DNA of 45,260 nt, from contig JAIORQ010000087.1 in NCBI GenBank assembly GCA_021108035.1, positions 1 to 45,260 of the forward strand, read 5' to 3'. The notes under the pieces were generated by a model. It ran no database searches. It worked only from the letters and a program-made list of their open reading frames with translations, and was not told where the DNA came from. This stretch comes from Bacteroidales bacterium (lineage in GTDB: Bacteria > Bacteroidota > Bacteroidia > Bacteroidales > JAADGE01). The position numbers were made by a program, and so were the translations under genes. This document shows positions 18,701-26,949 of the stretch, piece after piece; the first letter of the stretch is position 1; the number at the start of each line of letters is the position of its first letter.

Positions 18701-21194
18701 CAATAGCTCCCTGATTTATATCAAGAAAATGACCTTCCCTGTCTTGTATGTAAATAGCATCAGTTGCATTATTAAAAAATTCCCTGTAATTTTTTTCAGA
18801 TTGTATTAAGGCTTCTTCTGTTTTTTTACGCTCAGTAATATCGCGGGCTACGCCTACAGTCCCGGTAACATTTCCTGATTCAGTAAATATTGGCGATTTT
18901 ATTGTTTCAAGATAAATTGTATTTCCCTGCGCATCTTTTATACTTTCTTCAAGTATTATTTGTTTCTTGCTTTTTATTACCTTTCTGTCATCTTTTTTAA
19001 AATTCTCTGCTGCTTCTTTACCGAAGCATACCTCACAGGTTTGACTGATAAGGTATTGAGTATCCATTCCTACAGCGTCACCGAAAGCTTTATTGGCAAC
19101 AATAAAATTTGAGTCTTTGTCTTTGAGCCAAGCCATGTCGGGAATGTTATTTATGAATGAATTCAATTCTGTATTTTTTTGTTTCAGTTTTTCTTCTGCT
19201 TTTTTATGCTCTGTAATATCTCTTCCAAAACTGACAGTGCCGGAAATTTTATCTTTTTTATATACAGGTGCAGTATTTACCGATAAAATTAATACTTTAT
19301 TATTTTCTTTGAGAATCCTTACTGTATATTGTTGAGATTCTCCGGACAAAGTTTTAATAAATGCTGTATTTACTGTTTCAACATCATCAGGATGAATAAG
19401 AGGGGTATATTTTTTTTCATTCCAATCTTTGAATTTGCGTTCTGTAATAATTTCTGCTTGGCGGTTAAAAAAAGTAAAACGCCCTTGAGTATCCAATGTC
19501 CATATCATATCATTGGCATGTTCAACCATTGTTCTGAATTGTTCTTCGCTTTCTTTTAGTTTTATATCAGCTTCTTTACGTTTAGAAATATCTCGTGCCA
19601 CTCCGAGCCTGCCGATTATTTGCCCTTCGGCATTATACAAAGAACTCGGGTTTATTTCAAGAGGAAGTCTTTTACCGTCTTTTAAAAGAAATTCTATTTC
19701 AAAGGTTTGAGTTTTTTTACTGTCTAGTCCTTTGCGAAAAGAATTAACAGTTAATTCTAAATATTCGGGAGCAATAATTTCAGTAAAAGGCTTTCCGATA
19801 AATTGAACAACAGAATAGCCTGTAATTTTTTCAAAATTCGGACTGAAATAGGTGAATTTGCCTTCCAAATCTAAGGTGAAAATTACATCGGAAACAGTTT
19901 CGGCAAGTTTACGATATTTTTTTTCGCTTTGCTGTAATGCTTCCTTTACCCTAATGGCTGCAATAGTGTTTCCGATTTGTGAAGCTGTTGTTTCGAGAGC
20001 ATTGCGTGCAAAAACAGATACTTTATTTAGTGTATGCGAAGAAATATTAAGACAGGCAATAACTTTTCCTTCGTATTTTACAGGAATAACAGCAACAGCA
20101 AGCAGATTTTCGGTTTTTTGGTTTTCGTTTAGTTGGATACCAATTTCTTTATGTTTGCCGTATATGGGTTTTCCGGCTGTTACGAGACGTGCATTTTTTG
20201 TGTTTTTTTCAAATTTTAATACACTTTTAATAAAATTATCAGGTAAACCTTTATGACAAACAAGATTTAAGCTGCCTGTATCTTCATCAACAGAATAAAT
20301 ACCTCCGCAATCCATTTCCGAAATATTAATTGCAGCATCAAGGCAATAAGTAAACATTTCGTCTAATTCAATATTTTCACTGCATTTTACGGCAAGTTCG
20401 TGTTGGAAATGTTCTAATTTTTCTTTTTGTTTGCGTTCGGTAATATCATGAAATATTCCGAATCCGCCTTTATATTTTCCTGAATCATCAATTACAGGAT
20501 TGGAAGAAACCGAAATAATTCTTTTTTCCCCGTCTTTTCTGATTATAGTTAAATCATACCTGCTTATTTCACCGGTTTTTCTGATTGATGTTTGTTTAAG
20601 AATTTTTTTAAATTCTTCAGGTGTTGTAAATTCTTTCAGGTTTTTCCCTGTAAGTTCTTCTTTTGAATATCCGAATATTTTGGCTGCTGCTCTGTTCGCA
20701 AATATAAAATTTTCCTTTTCATCAAGATTTCCTATTCCTTCATCTATTCTCTCAACCAAAAAGCGGTATTTTTCCTCTGATTCCGTCAATGTTTTAACAG
20801 CTTGTTTACGTTCATCGTTATCAGTTCTTTTAATCGCCTTTTCCACTACATACCACAAATGAGCAAGTCTGTCTTTATAAACATAATCAGTTGCACCGGA
20901 TTTTATACATTCGCCGGCAATTTTTTCATTTATTGCATCCGAAACAATAATAAAAGGAATATCCGCCATAAGCCGGTTACGAATTTGTAAAGCTGTATTA
21001 CAACTGAAAGGAAGCAAGTTACAGCCTGCAAGTATAAGGTCAGGGTTTTTTACAAGTGCTTTTTTAAAGTCATCTTCTGTTTCAACCCTTGTACTGTTTA
21101 TTATAAATCCTTCCTTTTCGAGTGCCGTTACAATAAGCTCCGCATCAACAGGATTGTCTTCAAGTATTAGTAAATTTAATTGTTTGTTTTTCAT
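15789..21194 (-). CDS. Giant multi-sensor histidine kinase (REC-PAS-GAF-PAS4-PocR-GAF-PAS2-HK)
   Basis: An 1801-residue protein without membrane segments. Order by eye: receiver (1-125), PAS (~140-258), GAF (~265-415), PAS (~424-545), three more PAS, a PocR-type ligand domain (~940-1110; FCKIIRNTKKGLEKC...SVISSCKNF...AVPIFIGDKQVAVW), a second GAF, two more PAS, then HisKA (His1581, SIIAHDLKNPIAAVLGFSKLL) and HATPase_c (NLISNAIKYT, DSGIGI, GTGLGLILCKEF). There is no C-terminal receiver. The N-terminal receiver keeps its acidic pair (Glu12/Asp13) and Lys107, but the phosphoacceptor position is Gly57 (PDLILAGCNLLPFS), so it is probably not phosphorylated. It shares its catalytic core with the kinase just upstream (21362-22570). 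It may signal through the stand-alone receivers or hybrid neighbours; the targets are unknown. Confidence 0.92.
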   Translation of the reverse strand: MKNKQLNLLILEDNPVDAELIVTALEKEGFIINSTRVETEDDFKKALVKNPDLILAGCNLLPFSCNTALQIRNRLMADIPFIIVSDAINEKIAGECIKSGATDYVYKDRLAHLWYVVEKAIKRTDNDERKQAVKTLTESEEKYRFLVERIDEGIGNLDEKENFIFANRAAAKIFGYSKEELTGKNLKEFTTPEEFKKILKQTSIRKTGEISRYDLTIIRKDGEKRIISVSSNPVIDDSGKYKGGFGIFHDITERKQKEKLEHFQHELAVKCSENIELDEMFTYCLDAAINISEMDCGGIYSVDEDTGSLNLVCHKGLPDNFIKSVLKFEKNTKNARLVTAGKPIYGKHKEIGIQLNENQKTENLLAVAVIPVKYEGKVIACLNISSHTLNKVSVFARNALETTASQIGNTIAAIRVKEALQQSEKKYRKLAETVSDVIFTLDLEGKFTYFSPNFEKITGYSVVQFIGKPFTEIIAPEYLELTVNSFRKGLDSKKTQTFEIEFLLKDGKRLPLEINPSSLYNAEGQIIGRLGVARDISKRKEADIKLKESEEQFRTMVEHANDMIWTLDTQGRFTFFNRQAEIITERKFKDWNEKKYTPLIHPDDVETVNTAFIKTLSGESQQYTVRILKENNKVLILSVNTAPVYKKDKISGTVSFGRDITEHKKAEEKLKQKNTELNSFINNIPDMAWLKDKDSNFIVANKAFGDAVGMDTQYLISQTCEVCFGKEAAENFKKDDRKVIKSKKQIILEESIKDAQGNTIYLETIKSPIFTESGNVTGTVGVARDITERKKTEEALIQSEKNYREFFNNATDAIYIQDREGHFLDINQGAIDMYGYPKEFFIGKTPEFLSAPGKNDMKKIIGFVEDAFNDKPCQYDFWGIRKNGEVFPKIVRSKKGIYFNKDVVITFASDITERKKAEQALKHKLLVLSQPAGNTKDLKLIDVIDIDILQQLQDGFAESYEVASQIFDEKGNPITKQSNFSDFCKIIRNTKKGLEKCEISDANLISKTKKGLSVISSCKNFKELSDGAVPIFIGDKQVAVWSFRQKLTAELSEDEVRSYAVKIGTDADKLIKASRKLKIGTEQQFSKAISFLEIIVSDISLLGLQNIQQAREITKRIEAEENTKHYIKRLTVMSETAAAFNKCNTLKEVYKLLGQKIYELTDNSYVIVTSSDRENGAISIKEYFGFEKHIKSVLDILGKDPRKMSFLPDITEKKEKLVAAGKLKLIPNGLHSLSLGKLPEKACKIVEILLNISHIYSMGISFGKIAQGGIVILLKKDEIIRYKATIEAITKQASDVIHRKFAEEALRESEEKYRQLAETAKDVILLLDLEGNVKYVNNEGIRFTGYSEKELLQKNIRELLPSDQIHDLNERFAKRKKGEKSSFMYEAEFINKKGKNISIEVKTTLIIEQNKPAGVLVIARDITERKQTEKAMKEYKKDYQSLFESAGDAIFLINIDDTYKDVSKQACKLLGYSKDEFLKMQIQDNIIPEFHNDTKDKKKQLLAGGKVAPYEKIFLTKEKEKIPVEINISLVTDINNKPKYITSIVRDITERKKAEQSLIENEKQLQELNATKDIFFSIIAHDLKNPIAAVLGFSKLLLKNLKEYDIQKQKKFIRIIFQSVQNIDKLLENLLLWSRSQRGVLDFNPEKGNLYLLYTKTIKLLKLPAEKKSITIKNLIPEDIIVKADKNMISTVIRNLISNAIKYTHRGGEIIIKAQEIKEDNKQRHIKIAVKDSGIGIASDIQAKLFTITENVSTEGTDNETGTGLGLILCKEFVEKHGGKIWVESEEGKGSEFIFTIPMIL

Positions 21195-21278
21195 AATTGA
21201 AAAATATTATCTTCCTTATAAATCATTACTGAAAATTATAACATATTTGTTCCGATTTTCTTACTAGATTATTGTTAC

Positions 21279-21313
21279 ATTGCTAAATTGTTAAAAAACA
21301 ACAATGCAGCAAT
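21279..21313 (-). terminator. Inverted repeat after the membrane kinase, possible terminator
   Basis: ATTGCTaaATTGTT and AACAATgcAGCAAT face each other across a short A-rich loop, interrupted by one 2-bp mismatch. It lies 49 bp past the stop of the 402-residue kinase and before the 1801-residue kinase start. There is no strong T-run, so it may be a repeat rather than a true terminator. Confidence 0.35.
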
Positions 21314-21361
21314 TAAATTAATACTTTTGTCTGTCTGCTTTTAGCTTCTCTATACTAAAAT

Positions 21362-22570
21362 TTATAGTAAATAATCAAACTTGCCGTTGACCGGAATTGT
21401 AAAAATAAACTCGCTGCCTTTCCCGAGTTCGCTTTTTACCCAAATTTCACCGCCGTGTTTTTCAACAAATTCTTTGCAGAGAATTAAACCTAAGCCTGTT
21501 CCCTGTTCTTTTTCTGTTCCTTCTGTCGATATATTTTCTTCAATTTTAAACAATTTAGCTTGTAAATTGGGTAAAATACCGAGTCCATTATCTTTTACGG
21601 TTATTTCGGCAAAAAGTTGTTTATTTTTATCTTTAATTGTACGTGCTTTAACAATAATTTCTCCATCTTTATGTGTATATTTTATTGCATTTGAAATTAA
21701 ATTCCGCATAACAGTTAAAATCATATTTTTATCAGCTTTGACAACAACATCTTCCGGGATTTCATTTCTTAAAGATATTGATTTTTTTTCAGCAGGCAGT
21801 GTTAAAAATTTTATTGTTTCAGTATATAATAAATAAATGTTTTCCTTTTCAGGTTTATAATCAAGAATTCCTCTTTGCGAACGTGACCAAAGAAGTAAAT
21901 TCTCGAGCAGTTTAAGTGTATTTTTCACACTTTGATTTATTATATTAATAAAATGTTTTTGTTTTTGAATATCGTATTTTTCATAATTTTCATCTAATAA
22001 TCCCGAAAATCCAAGTATTGAATTAAACGGGCCTTTCAAATCATGTGCAATAATTGAAAAAAATTTATCTTTTGTTGCGTTGCTGTTTTTCAGTTTTTCG
22101 ACAGTATCTTTTAATTCGTTTGTTCTTAATTCGACCAGTGATTCAAGTTTTTTATTTATTTCTCCTAACTGTTTTTCTTTTCTTTGCAACTCAATATTTT
22201 GAGCTTTGTATTCTTTATTAAGCGTAACAAAATTTTTATTAGCTGTTTCAACTCTTTCATTAATAAGATAGAAAATAACCGAAACTAATATAACAGCAAA
22301 TGCTCTGTAAAAATCATACAGTGTATTTATATCCCTTAAATACATGTGACTAAAAACAAGCACTAATGCTAAAAACATTGAAACTAATAAGCCTTTTTTT
22401 CTAAACCAAAATACTGCAAGAATACTCGGAATATAAAAAAAATGAGTAATAACATTACCGGTTTTAATAAATTTGTGAAAATAAAATACACACGAAATTG
22501 ATATCACTAATAATAGGATTATGATGATTATCTTTATTTCTTTTTTGATATTTCTATTAAAATTTTTCAT
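21362..22570 (-). CDS. Membrane-anchored sensor histidine kinase
   Basis: A 402-residue protein. The N-terminal ~110 residues contain about three to four hydrophobic segments (IKIIIIILLLVISISCVFYF, THFFYIPSILAVFWF, GLLVSMFLALVLVFSHMYL, AFAVILVSVIFYLI) with little outside the membrane. A coiled coil (~115-160, EYKAQNIELQRKEKQLGEINKKLESL) leads to HisKA with His176 (SIIAHDLKGPFNSILGFSGLL) and HATPase_c (NLISNAIKYT, DNGLGI, GTGLGLILCKEFVEKHGG). The catalytic half closely resembles that of the 1801-residue kinase downstream, down to LENLLLWSRSQRG. It is first in the run of four same-strand kinases. Its start codon directly abuts a fragment of another kinase gene. The signal is unknown. Confidence 0.9.
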   Translation of the reverse strand: MKNFNRNIKKEIKIIIIILLLVISISCVFYFHKFIKTGNVITHFFYIPSILAVFWFRKKGLLVSMFLALVLVFSHMYLRDINTLYDFYRAFAVILVSVIFYLINERVETANKNFVTLNKEYKAQNIELQRKEKQLGEINKKLESLVELRTNELKDTVEKLKNSNATKDKFFSIIAHDLKGPFNSILGFSGLLDENYEKYDIQKQKHFINIINQSVKNTLKLLENLLLWSRSQRGILDYKPEKENIYLLYTETIKFLTLPAEKKSISLRNEIPEDVVVKADKNMILTVMRNLISNAIKYTHKDGEIIVKARTIKDKNKQLFAEITVKDNGLGILPNLQAKLFKIEENISTEGTEKEQGTGLGLILCKEFVEKHGGEIWVKSELGKGSEFIFTIPVNGKFDYLL

Positions 22571-22571
22571 A

Positions 22572-22660
22572 AATCATATTTTTATCAACTTTAACAATAA
22601 TATTTCCCGGTATTTAATTTCTTAAAGATATTAATTTTTTTTCAGAATGCAATATTTTTA
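22572..22660 (-). pseudogene. Fragment of a histidine kinase gene
   Basis: On the minus strand the DNA reads LHSEKKLISLRN, a TAA stop, then IPGNIIVKVDKNMI. This lines up with LPAEKKSISLRNEIPEDVVVKADKNMI of the adjacent kinase (~residues 258-284) and its 1801-residue relative. Only about 26 codons are recognisable. The fragment runs straight into the start codon of the 402-residue kinase, as expected for a partial tandem duplication that has decayed. Confidence 0.75.
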
Positions 22661-22793
22661 ATAATTCTTTATTGCTGTTCTTCAAGTAATTATATTTTCA
22701 ATTTTTAGATATTTATTTTTTATATCTTCTTTGAATTAAGTAAATTACAGGTGTTATTCCAAAATACGAATTTTAAAAAATCCGTAGGATTGT

Positions 22794-22961
22794 ACTCTTT
22801 GTAACACGGCACGGGAGTGCCGTGCATTAAGTTGAATTTGAATAAGTTCCGTAGGAACGATCTTAAACCGGTTTTAGTACGTTCCTACGGAACTTTGAAC
22901 AATTTCTGCAATATTCACGGCACTCCCGTGCCGTGTTACAAAGAGTCCGTCGCGATGCGAC
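22794..22961. repeat. Nested palindromic element (REP/BIME-like)
   Basis: The outer arms 22794-22824 and 22916-22946 are a perfect 31-bp inverted repeat, and each arm is itself hairpin-forming (CACGGCAC...GTGCCGTG). The inner arms 22845-22859 and 22880-22894 are a perfect 15-bp inverted repeat, each a small hairpin (GTTCC-GTA-GGAAC). AAACCGGTTT sits at the centre (22865-22874). A separate stem, GTCGC-GAT-GCGAC (22949-22961), follows and is trailed by six T. All nested arms share one centre near 22870. It resembles the extragenic palindromes mobilised by RAYT (Y1) transposases, but no such gene is in the window. Confidence 0.8.
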
Positions 22962-23353
22962 TTTTTTATACCTACATAAAAATAAATACATATTAAAATT
23001 GGAAATTTCAGCGTATTGCATTGTTATTCTGCATATTAATTTCTAAATTGAAGTGTTTAAAACAATTTTAACATCTCAAAATCAGACTGTTATAATGTGC
23101 GAAACATGAATTAAATCATTACACTTTCGAAAAGGATTTCTTTCTCACAAGCGCAGTGTGTAAATCCGAAAGAACGTCAATTAATTATGGAAAATTCAGG
23201 ATTTCCGATTCAAGATTATGGTTATCAGTTAGTTATTGGCGTTTATTCGTAAACAGGAATTGCCATATTTTGAATAACGAATAATGAAGTAAACAGGCTA
23301 AACGGCTGATTATTTTTAATAGCTTTTTCGTTATTTATTTAATTTCGTAACAG
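22962..23353. other. Non-coding stretch before mqnD
   Basis: AT-rich DNA of 392 bp with no supportable gene, RNA or promoter. Short frames near 23140-23270 have no recognisable family features. Since mqnD is on the minus strand, this is its downstream side. Confidence 0.4.
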
Positions 23354-24184
23354 TTACTGAATAAAAATATTCTTTTTTATTTCAGGTATTAAGCCTCTGT
23401 CAAAAGCTTCTTTATAAAGTCTTTGTATTGCATCTTTACCGGGCTGCCCCAAACCGAGTGAATATTCATTAACATACAAATCAATGTGTTTTCGCATAAT
23501 TTCGGCATCCATTTCTTGGGCATATTGTCGAATATAATTCAAACTTGAATCAGGATGTTTATATGCAAACTCTATACTTCTTTTTATAATATCACTGACT
23601 TTTTTTTGAGTTTCATTATTAATTCGCCTGTTGATCACAATTCCTCCGAGAGGTATGGGCAATTTAGTCAGTTCTTCCCAATATTCCCCCAGATCAATTA
23701 TCTTTTTTAAGCCCTTTTTTTGGTATGTGAATCTGCTTTCATGAATAATCAATCCGGCATCGACTTCATGATCTGAAACGGCATCTTCAATATCAGAAAA
23801 CAGATAGGGGATTTTATTTTTTGCTTCGGGAAATGCAATTCCGAGAAGTAAATTTGCCGTAGTAAATTTTCCCGGAACTGCAATCTTCAGCTCATTTACT
23901 TCATCAGGATAAATTTTGTGCTTTGAAATAAGCAAAGGACCGTTATTATTGCCCAATGCACTACCCGAATTTAACAATATATAATTTTCAGCAACATAGG
24001 CATAAGCATGATAACTTAATTTTGTTATATCAATCTTTCCTTCAAATGCTTTATTATTCAATTCCTCAACATCTCCGAGTATCACCTCAAAATCAATTCC
24101 TTGGGTGTCTATTTTTTTATGCACGGCAGCATCAAAAATGAAAGTATCATTTGGGCAAGTTGAGAATCCGAGAGTTAGTTTCAT
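23354..24184 (-). CDS. mqnD: 1,4-dihydroxy-6-naphthoate synthase (futalosine pathway)
   Basis: A 276-residue protein with the MqnD signature: LTLGFSTCPNDTFIFDAAVH at the N-terminus, DVEELNNKAFEGKIDITKLSYHAYAYV, GSALGNNNGPLLISK, and IHESRFTYQKKGLKKIIDLGEYWEELTKLPIPLGGIVINR. It converts cyclic dehypoxanthinyl futalosine to 1,4-dihydroxy-6-naphthoate in cytoplasmic menaquinone synthesis. The fold is a periplasmic-binding-protein-like bilobed enzyme without a signal peptide. mqnB lies upstream on the same strand (178-bp gap), so the two pathway genes probably form a unit. Length is normal. Confidence 0.93.
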   Translation of the reverse strand: MKLTLGFSTCPNDTFIFDAAVHKKIDTQGIDFEVILGDVEELNNKAFEGKIDITKLSYHAYAYVAENYILLNSGSALGNNNGPLLISKHKIYPDEVNELKIAVPGKFTTANLLLGIAFPEAKNKIPYLFSDIEDAVSDHEVDAGLIIHESRFTYQKKGLKKIIDLGEYWEELTKLPIPLGGIVINRRINNETQKKVSDIIKRSIEFAYKHPDSSLNYIRQYAQEMDAEIMRKHIDLYVNEYSLGLGQPGKDAIQRLYKEAFDRGLIPEIKKNIFIQ

Positions 24185-24220
24185 CTGTTTATTTTTTAAT
24201 TATTTTCAAAGATCAGATGC

Positions 24221-24341
24221 CTGCCTATCGGCAGACAGGTAACATCCACACCACGCAATGTTCATGTTATCTGCAACTTCAGCAGAATAATCATGTTCGT
24301 GTGTTTAGTATTAATCATAGCCTGCCCCGATTTTTTCGGGG
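24221..24341. repeat. Two short hairpins in the mqnB-mqnD gap
   Basis: CTGCC-TATC-GGCAG (24221-24234, within a CCTGCCTATCGGCAGACAGG block) and CCCCGA-TTTTT-TCGGGG (24325-24341) lie in the 178-bp gap. GC-rich for this genome, they look like small extragenic repeats. The intervening DNA has no gene. Confidence 0.5.
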
Positions 24342-24362
24342 GATGTTTCATTTGTTGTCAGT

Positions 24363-25064
24363 CTATTTAGGCTTGTTAATACCTGATAATATTTCAGCAA
24401 CAGATTCAGCCAACTTCTTAATTGCTGTCTCAATATCCCAATTTCCCTTATCCCTTGGCTCAACCATATTAGAAACTGTTCTGATTTGCAAAAAATTGAC
24501 ATTTTCAAACAAGCAAACATAGGTAACAGCAGCCCCTTCCATCGTTTCAATATCAGGATTATACTTTTCTTTTCGCATTTTTATCTGCTCTTCACTTCCG
24601 GATGTTGCATTAACTGTTATACCGGTAACTTTAGGTAAACGTGTATCAATACTTTTTTGAATAGAATTATATAACTTTCCGTTTTTGAAAGGTTTTGTAT
24701 TCATTTTCATTAATTCTTCTTCAAACAATGTATTAAAAGTACTGTCGGCCTTAGTTACACCAATATCAGCAAATTCATCAAGTATAACACTGACTGAATC
24801 CCCTATCGTGAGATCTTCATTGAAACTTCCGCATATTCCGATATTTATTACCAGATCGTAACTGTTCTGTAATAACCACTTAGTTGTTCGGTATATAACT
24901 TGAGGAATACCTATTCCGGTTATCAGAATATCAATATAAAGATCATCTAATTGATATGAATTTACATATATATTCGTAGATTTACGGACAATCAGCTTTT
25001 TTTCAAATTCTGAAACTTCAAGTTCTGTTGAAGCAATGATTAATATTTTCGAAGTTTTTTCCAA
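24363..25064 (-). CDS. mqnB: Futalosine hydrolase
   Basis: A 233-residue member of the nucleoside-phosphorylase fold. Visible signatures are the N-terminal ILIIASTELEVSEFE, the glycine-rich NIGICGSFNEDLTIGD, ETMEGAAVTYVC (purine-ribosyl-binding MEGAA motif) and RTVSNMVEPRDKGNWDI near the C-terminus, which separates MqnB from MTA/SAH nucleosidases. It releases hypoxanthine from futalosine, giving dehypoxanthine futalosine for the next step toward menaquinone. It is divergent from folE with 58 bp between starts. Together with mqnD it shows the organism uses the futalosine route, not the classical Men route. Confidence 0.92.
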   Translation of the reverse strand: MEKTSKILIIASTELEVSEFEKKLIVRKSTNIYVNSYQLDDLYIDILITGIGIPQVIYRTTKWLLQNSYDLVINIGICGSFNEDLTIGDSVSVILDEFADIGVTKADSTFNTLFEEELMKMNTKPFKNGKLYNSIQKSIDTRLPKVTGITVNATSGSEEQIKMRKEKYNPDIETMEGAAVTYVCLFENVNFLQIRTVSNMVEPRDKGNWDIETAIKKLAESVAEILSGINKPK

Positions 25065-25068
25065 TTTT

Positions 25069-25098
25069 TTTGAATGTGTTTTAAAAATTATAATTTTA
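25069..25098 (+). promoter_or_regulatory. Possible folE promoter
   Basis: TTTG (25069-25072) and TAATTTTA (25091-25098; seven of eight matches to TAnnTTTG) are 18 bp apart, the same spacing as the sdh promoter. The folE start codon is 24 bp further on. Confidence 0.4.
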
Positions 25099-25122
25099 CA
25101 AAAATATTAAGATTTTATTATT

Positions 25123-25758
25123 ATGAAAATAATTAGCGAAGGAACAGGAATTGATCCTGATTTCGGATATATCAGAGTTGATTCTTGGAATGACGAAACC
25201 ACCAAGAAAATTGCAGAACATTATAAAGCTATATTAAACTTAATAGGTGAAGATACAGAAAGAGAAGGTTTAATAAAATCACCTTGCAGAATAGCTAAAG
25301 CAATGCAATTTATGACTCAAGGTTACAACTCCGATCCGGCAAAAATTATCAAAAGTGCTATATTTAAAGAAGATTATAATGAGATGGTTATAGTTAAAGA
25401 TATAGATCTATATTCTATGTGTGAACATCATATGTTGCCGTTTTACGGAAAAGCACATGTTGCTTATATTCCTAACGGCTATATAACCGGATTAAGTAAA
25501 ATTGCCAGAGTGGTTGAAGCATACTCAAGACGATTGCAAGTTCAAGAACGCCTTACCATGCAAATAAGAGATATCGTAGAAGAAACATTGAAACCTCTGG
25601 GAGTTGCTGTAGTTATTGAGGCACAACATATGTGTATGCGAATAAGAGGTGTGCAAAAACAGAATTCAGTAACAACAACTTCTGCTTTTACGGGAGCTTT
25701 TTTAAAGTCTGCAACTCGAGATGAATTTATCCATTTAATTGGTTCGAAACTCACATAA
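25123..25758 (+). CDS. folE: GTP cyclohydrolase I
   Basis: A 211-residue enzyme that converts GTP to 7,8-dihydroneopterin triphosphate, the first step of folate/pterin synthesis. The Zn site is visible as Cys100 and the His pair in [36 protein letters not shown], with Cys171 in [47 protein letters not shown] is the usual N-terminal motif. Length and motifs are normal, so this is the Zn-dependent type I enzyme rather than FolE2. The aminotransferase gene follows after 63 bp; a short hairpin (GTCGTC...GGCGAC, 25765-25783) lies between. Confidence 0.97.
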   Translation: MKIISEGTGIDPDFGYIRVDSWNDETTKKIAEHYKAILNLIGEDTEREGLIKSPCRIAKAMQFMTQGYNSDPAKIIKSAIFKEDYNEMVIVKDIDLYSMCEHHMLPFYGKAHVAYIPNGYITGLSKIARVVEAYSRRLQVQERLTMQIRDIVEETLKPLGVAVVIEAQHMCMRIRGVQKQNSVTTTSAFTGAFLKSATRDEFIHLIGSKLT

Positions 25759-25821
25759 ACGTAAGTCGTCTTTCCAAGGCGACAAAAGGAATTAAACGAT
25801 AAAATAAAAGCATAAAAAAAA

Positions 25822-26931
25822 ATGATGATTTCTAAAAGCGGTGCAAAATTTTCTGCAATAGTTAAAATTGGAGAGGATTTAAGAGAACAAAGCCGGATAA
25901 GCAGCGAAGAATACCTTTATCTCAACAGAGGAATTAATCAAGTTGTGAATATTGATCTGTCTGAAATAATTCCTATGATTGATTTTAATTCCGGAAGTGT
26001 GCAGTATTATGCTCATTCAAAAGGAATGCCCTCACTTCGAGAAGCAATTAACAATGAATTTTTTTCAGGAAACGCTTCCGGTGAAGATATATATATAACA
26101 AGCGGCGGAACGAATGCTCTTTCTCTTGTTTTTCAAACCTTAAACACAGGAAATGTATATACACATGCTTTTTATTGGGGGGCTTATACCAATATATTAA
26201 AAATTACCGGTAAGAAGCAACTTTTTTATAATGATTTTGATTCAATTATTTCAAACCCTGAAGCTTTTGATAATTCAGCATTAATTATTTGCGACCCGAA
26301 TAATCCTACCGGCAGCAAAACAGACGACAAAAAATTATTTCGAGTATTAGACATTTTAAAAGACCAAAACACTACTGTAATATGGGACGGGCCATACAGA
26401 AGATTGTTTTATAATAACAGTGATACATTATATCAAAAGTTGTTGAATTACGAAAATGTGATAATTACTGAAAGTTTCAGTAAATCAATAGGACTAAGCG
26501 GACAAAGAATCGGGTTTATGCATTGTAATAACAAAGAATTTAATGATGAATTTGCTGTTCGCTTACTTTATTCAGGAAACGGTATTAATGCTTTTGCCCA
26601 AATACTTGTAGAAAAGATACTAACTACTCCGGAAGGTAAAAAAGCAGCAAATGATTTTAAGACAAAAACTACAAGAGATATTGCCGAAAACATAATTCTA
26701 TTAAGAAAAAAAGGCATACTTGCCGATGTGTTTTACAACAATGTTACACCAAAAGGCATATTTGTTATTGTTAATAAATCTTTTGAAGAACTGAAAGCGA
26801 ACAAAATTGGTAGTGTTCCGTTAAATTATTTTACAAAAAAAACGAATATTGATCTTAGCAAATATTCAAGGATTTGCGTTTCTGCTCCGAAAGAAAAGTT
26901 TAAGGCGTTTTTTGAAAACTTACAGCAATAA
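25822..26931 (+). CDS. PLP-dependent class I/II aminotransferase
   Basis: A 369-residue fold-type I PLP enzyme. ITSGGTNAL (92-100) is the cofactor phosphate loop. DPNNPTG (158-164) and WDGPYRRLF (Asp189, Tyr192) contact the pyridine ring. SFSKSIGLSGQRIGFMH carries Schiff-base Lys221 and Arg229. It starts with two consecutive ATG codons (25822 or 25825). The substrate cannot be told; the overall pattern is that of aspartate/aromatic-type or MalY-like aminotransferases. It is 18 bp before the methyltransferase gene and so may share its transcript, although a functional link to the restriction-modification genes is not obvious. Confidence 0.88.
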   Translation: MMISKSGAKFSAIVKIGEDLREQSRISSEEYLYLNRGINQVVNIDLSEIIPMIDFNSGSVQYYAHSKGMPSLREAINNEFFSGNASGEDIYITSGGTNALSLVFQTLNTGNVYTHAFYWGAYTNILKITGKKQLFYNDFDSIISNPEAFDNSALIICDPNNPTGSKTDDKKLFRVLDILKDQNTTVIWDGPYRRLFYNNSDTLYQKLLNYENVIITESFSKSIGLSGQRIGFMHCNNKEFNDEFAVRLLYSGNGINAFAQILVEKILTTPEGKKAANDFKTKTTRDIAENIILLRKKGILADVFYNNVTPKGIFVIVNKSFEELKANKIGSVPLNYFTKKTNIDLSKYSRICVSAPKEKFKAFFENLQQ

Positions 26932-26949
26932 AATTTATAAAAAAGTATA

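Noticed and set aside
21195-22793. tRNA or other structured RNA genes in the intergenic regions
   Set aside because: No cloverleaf, TTCGAATC-type arm or CCA-end context was found in any gap. The hairpins present are simple palindromes.
23100-23275. Possible short peptide or pseudogene before mqnD
   Set aside because: The readable frames have no family features and no start context.
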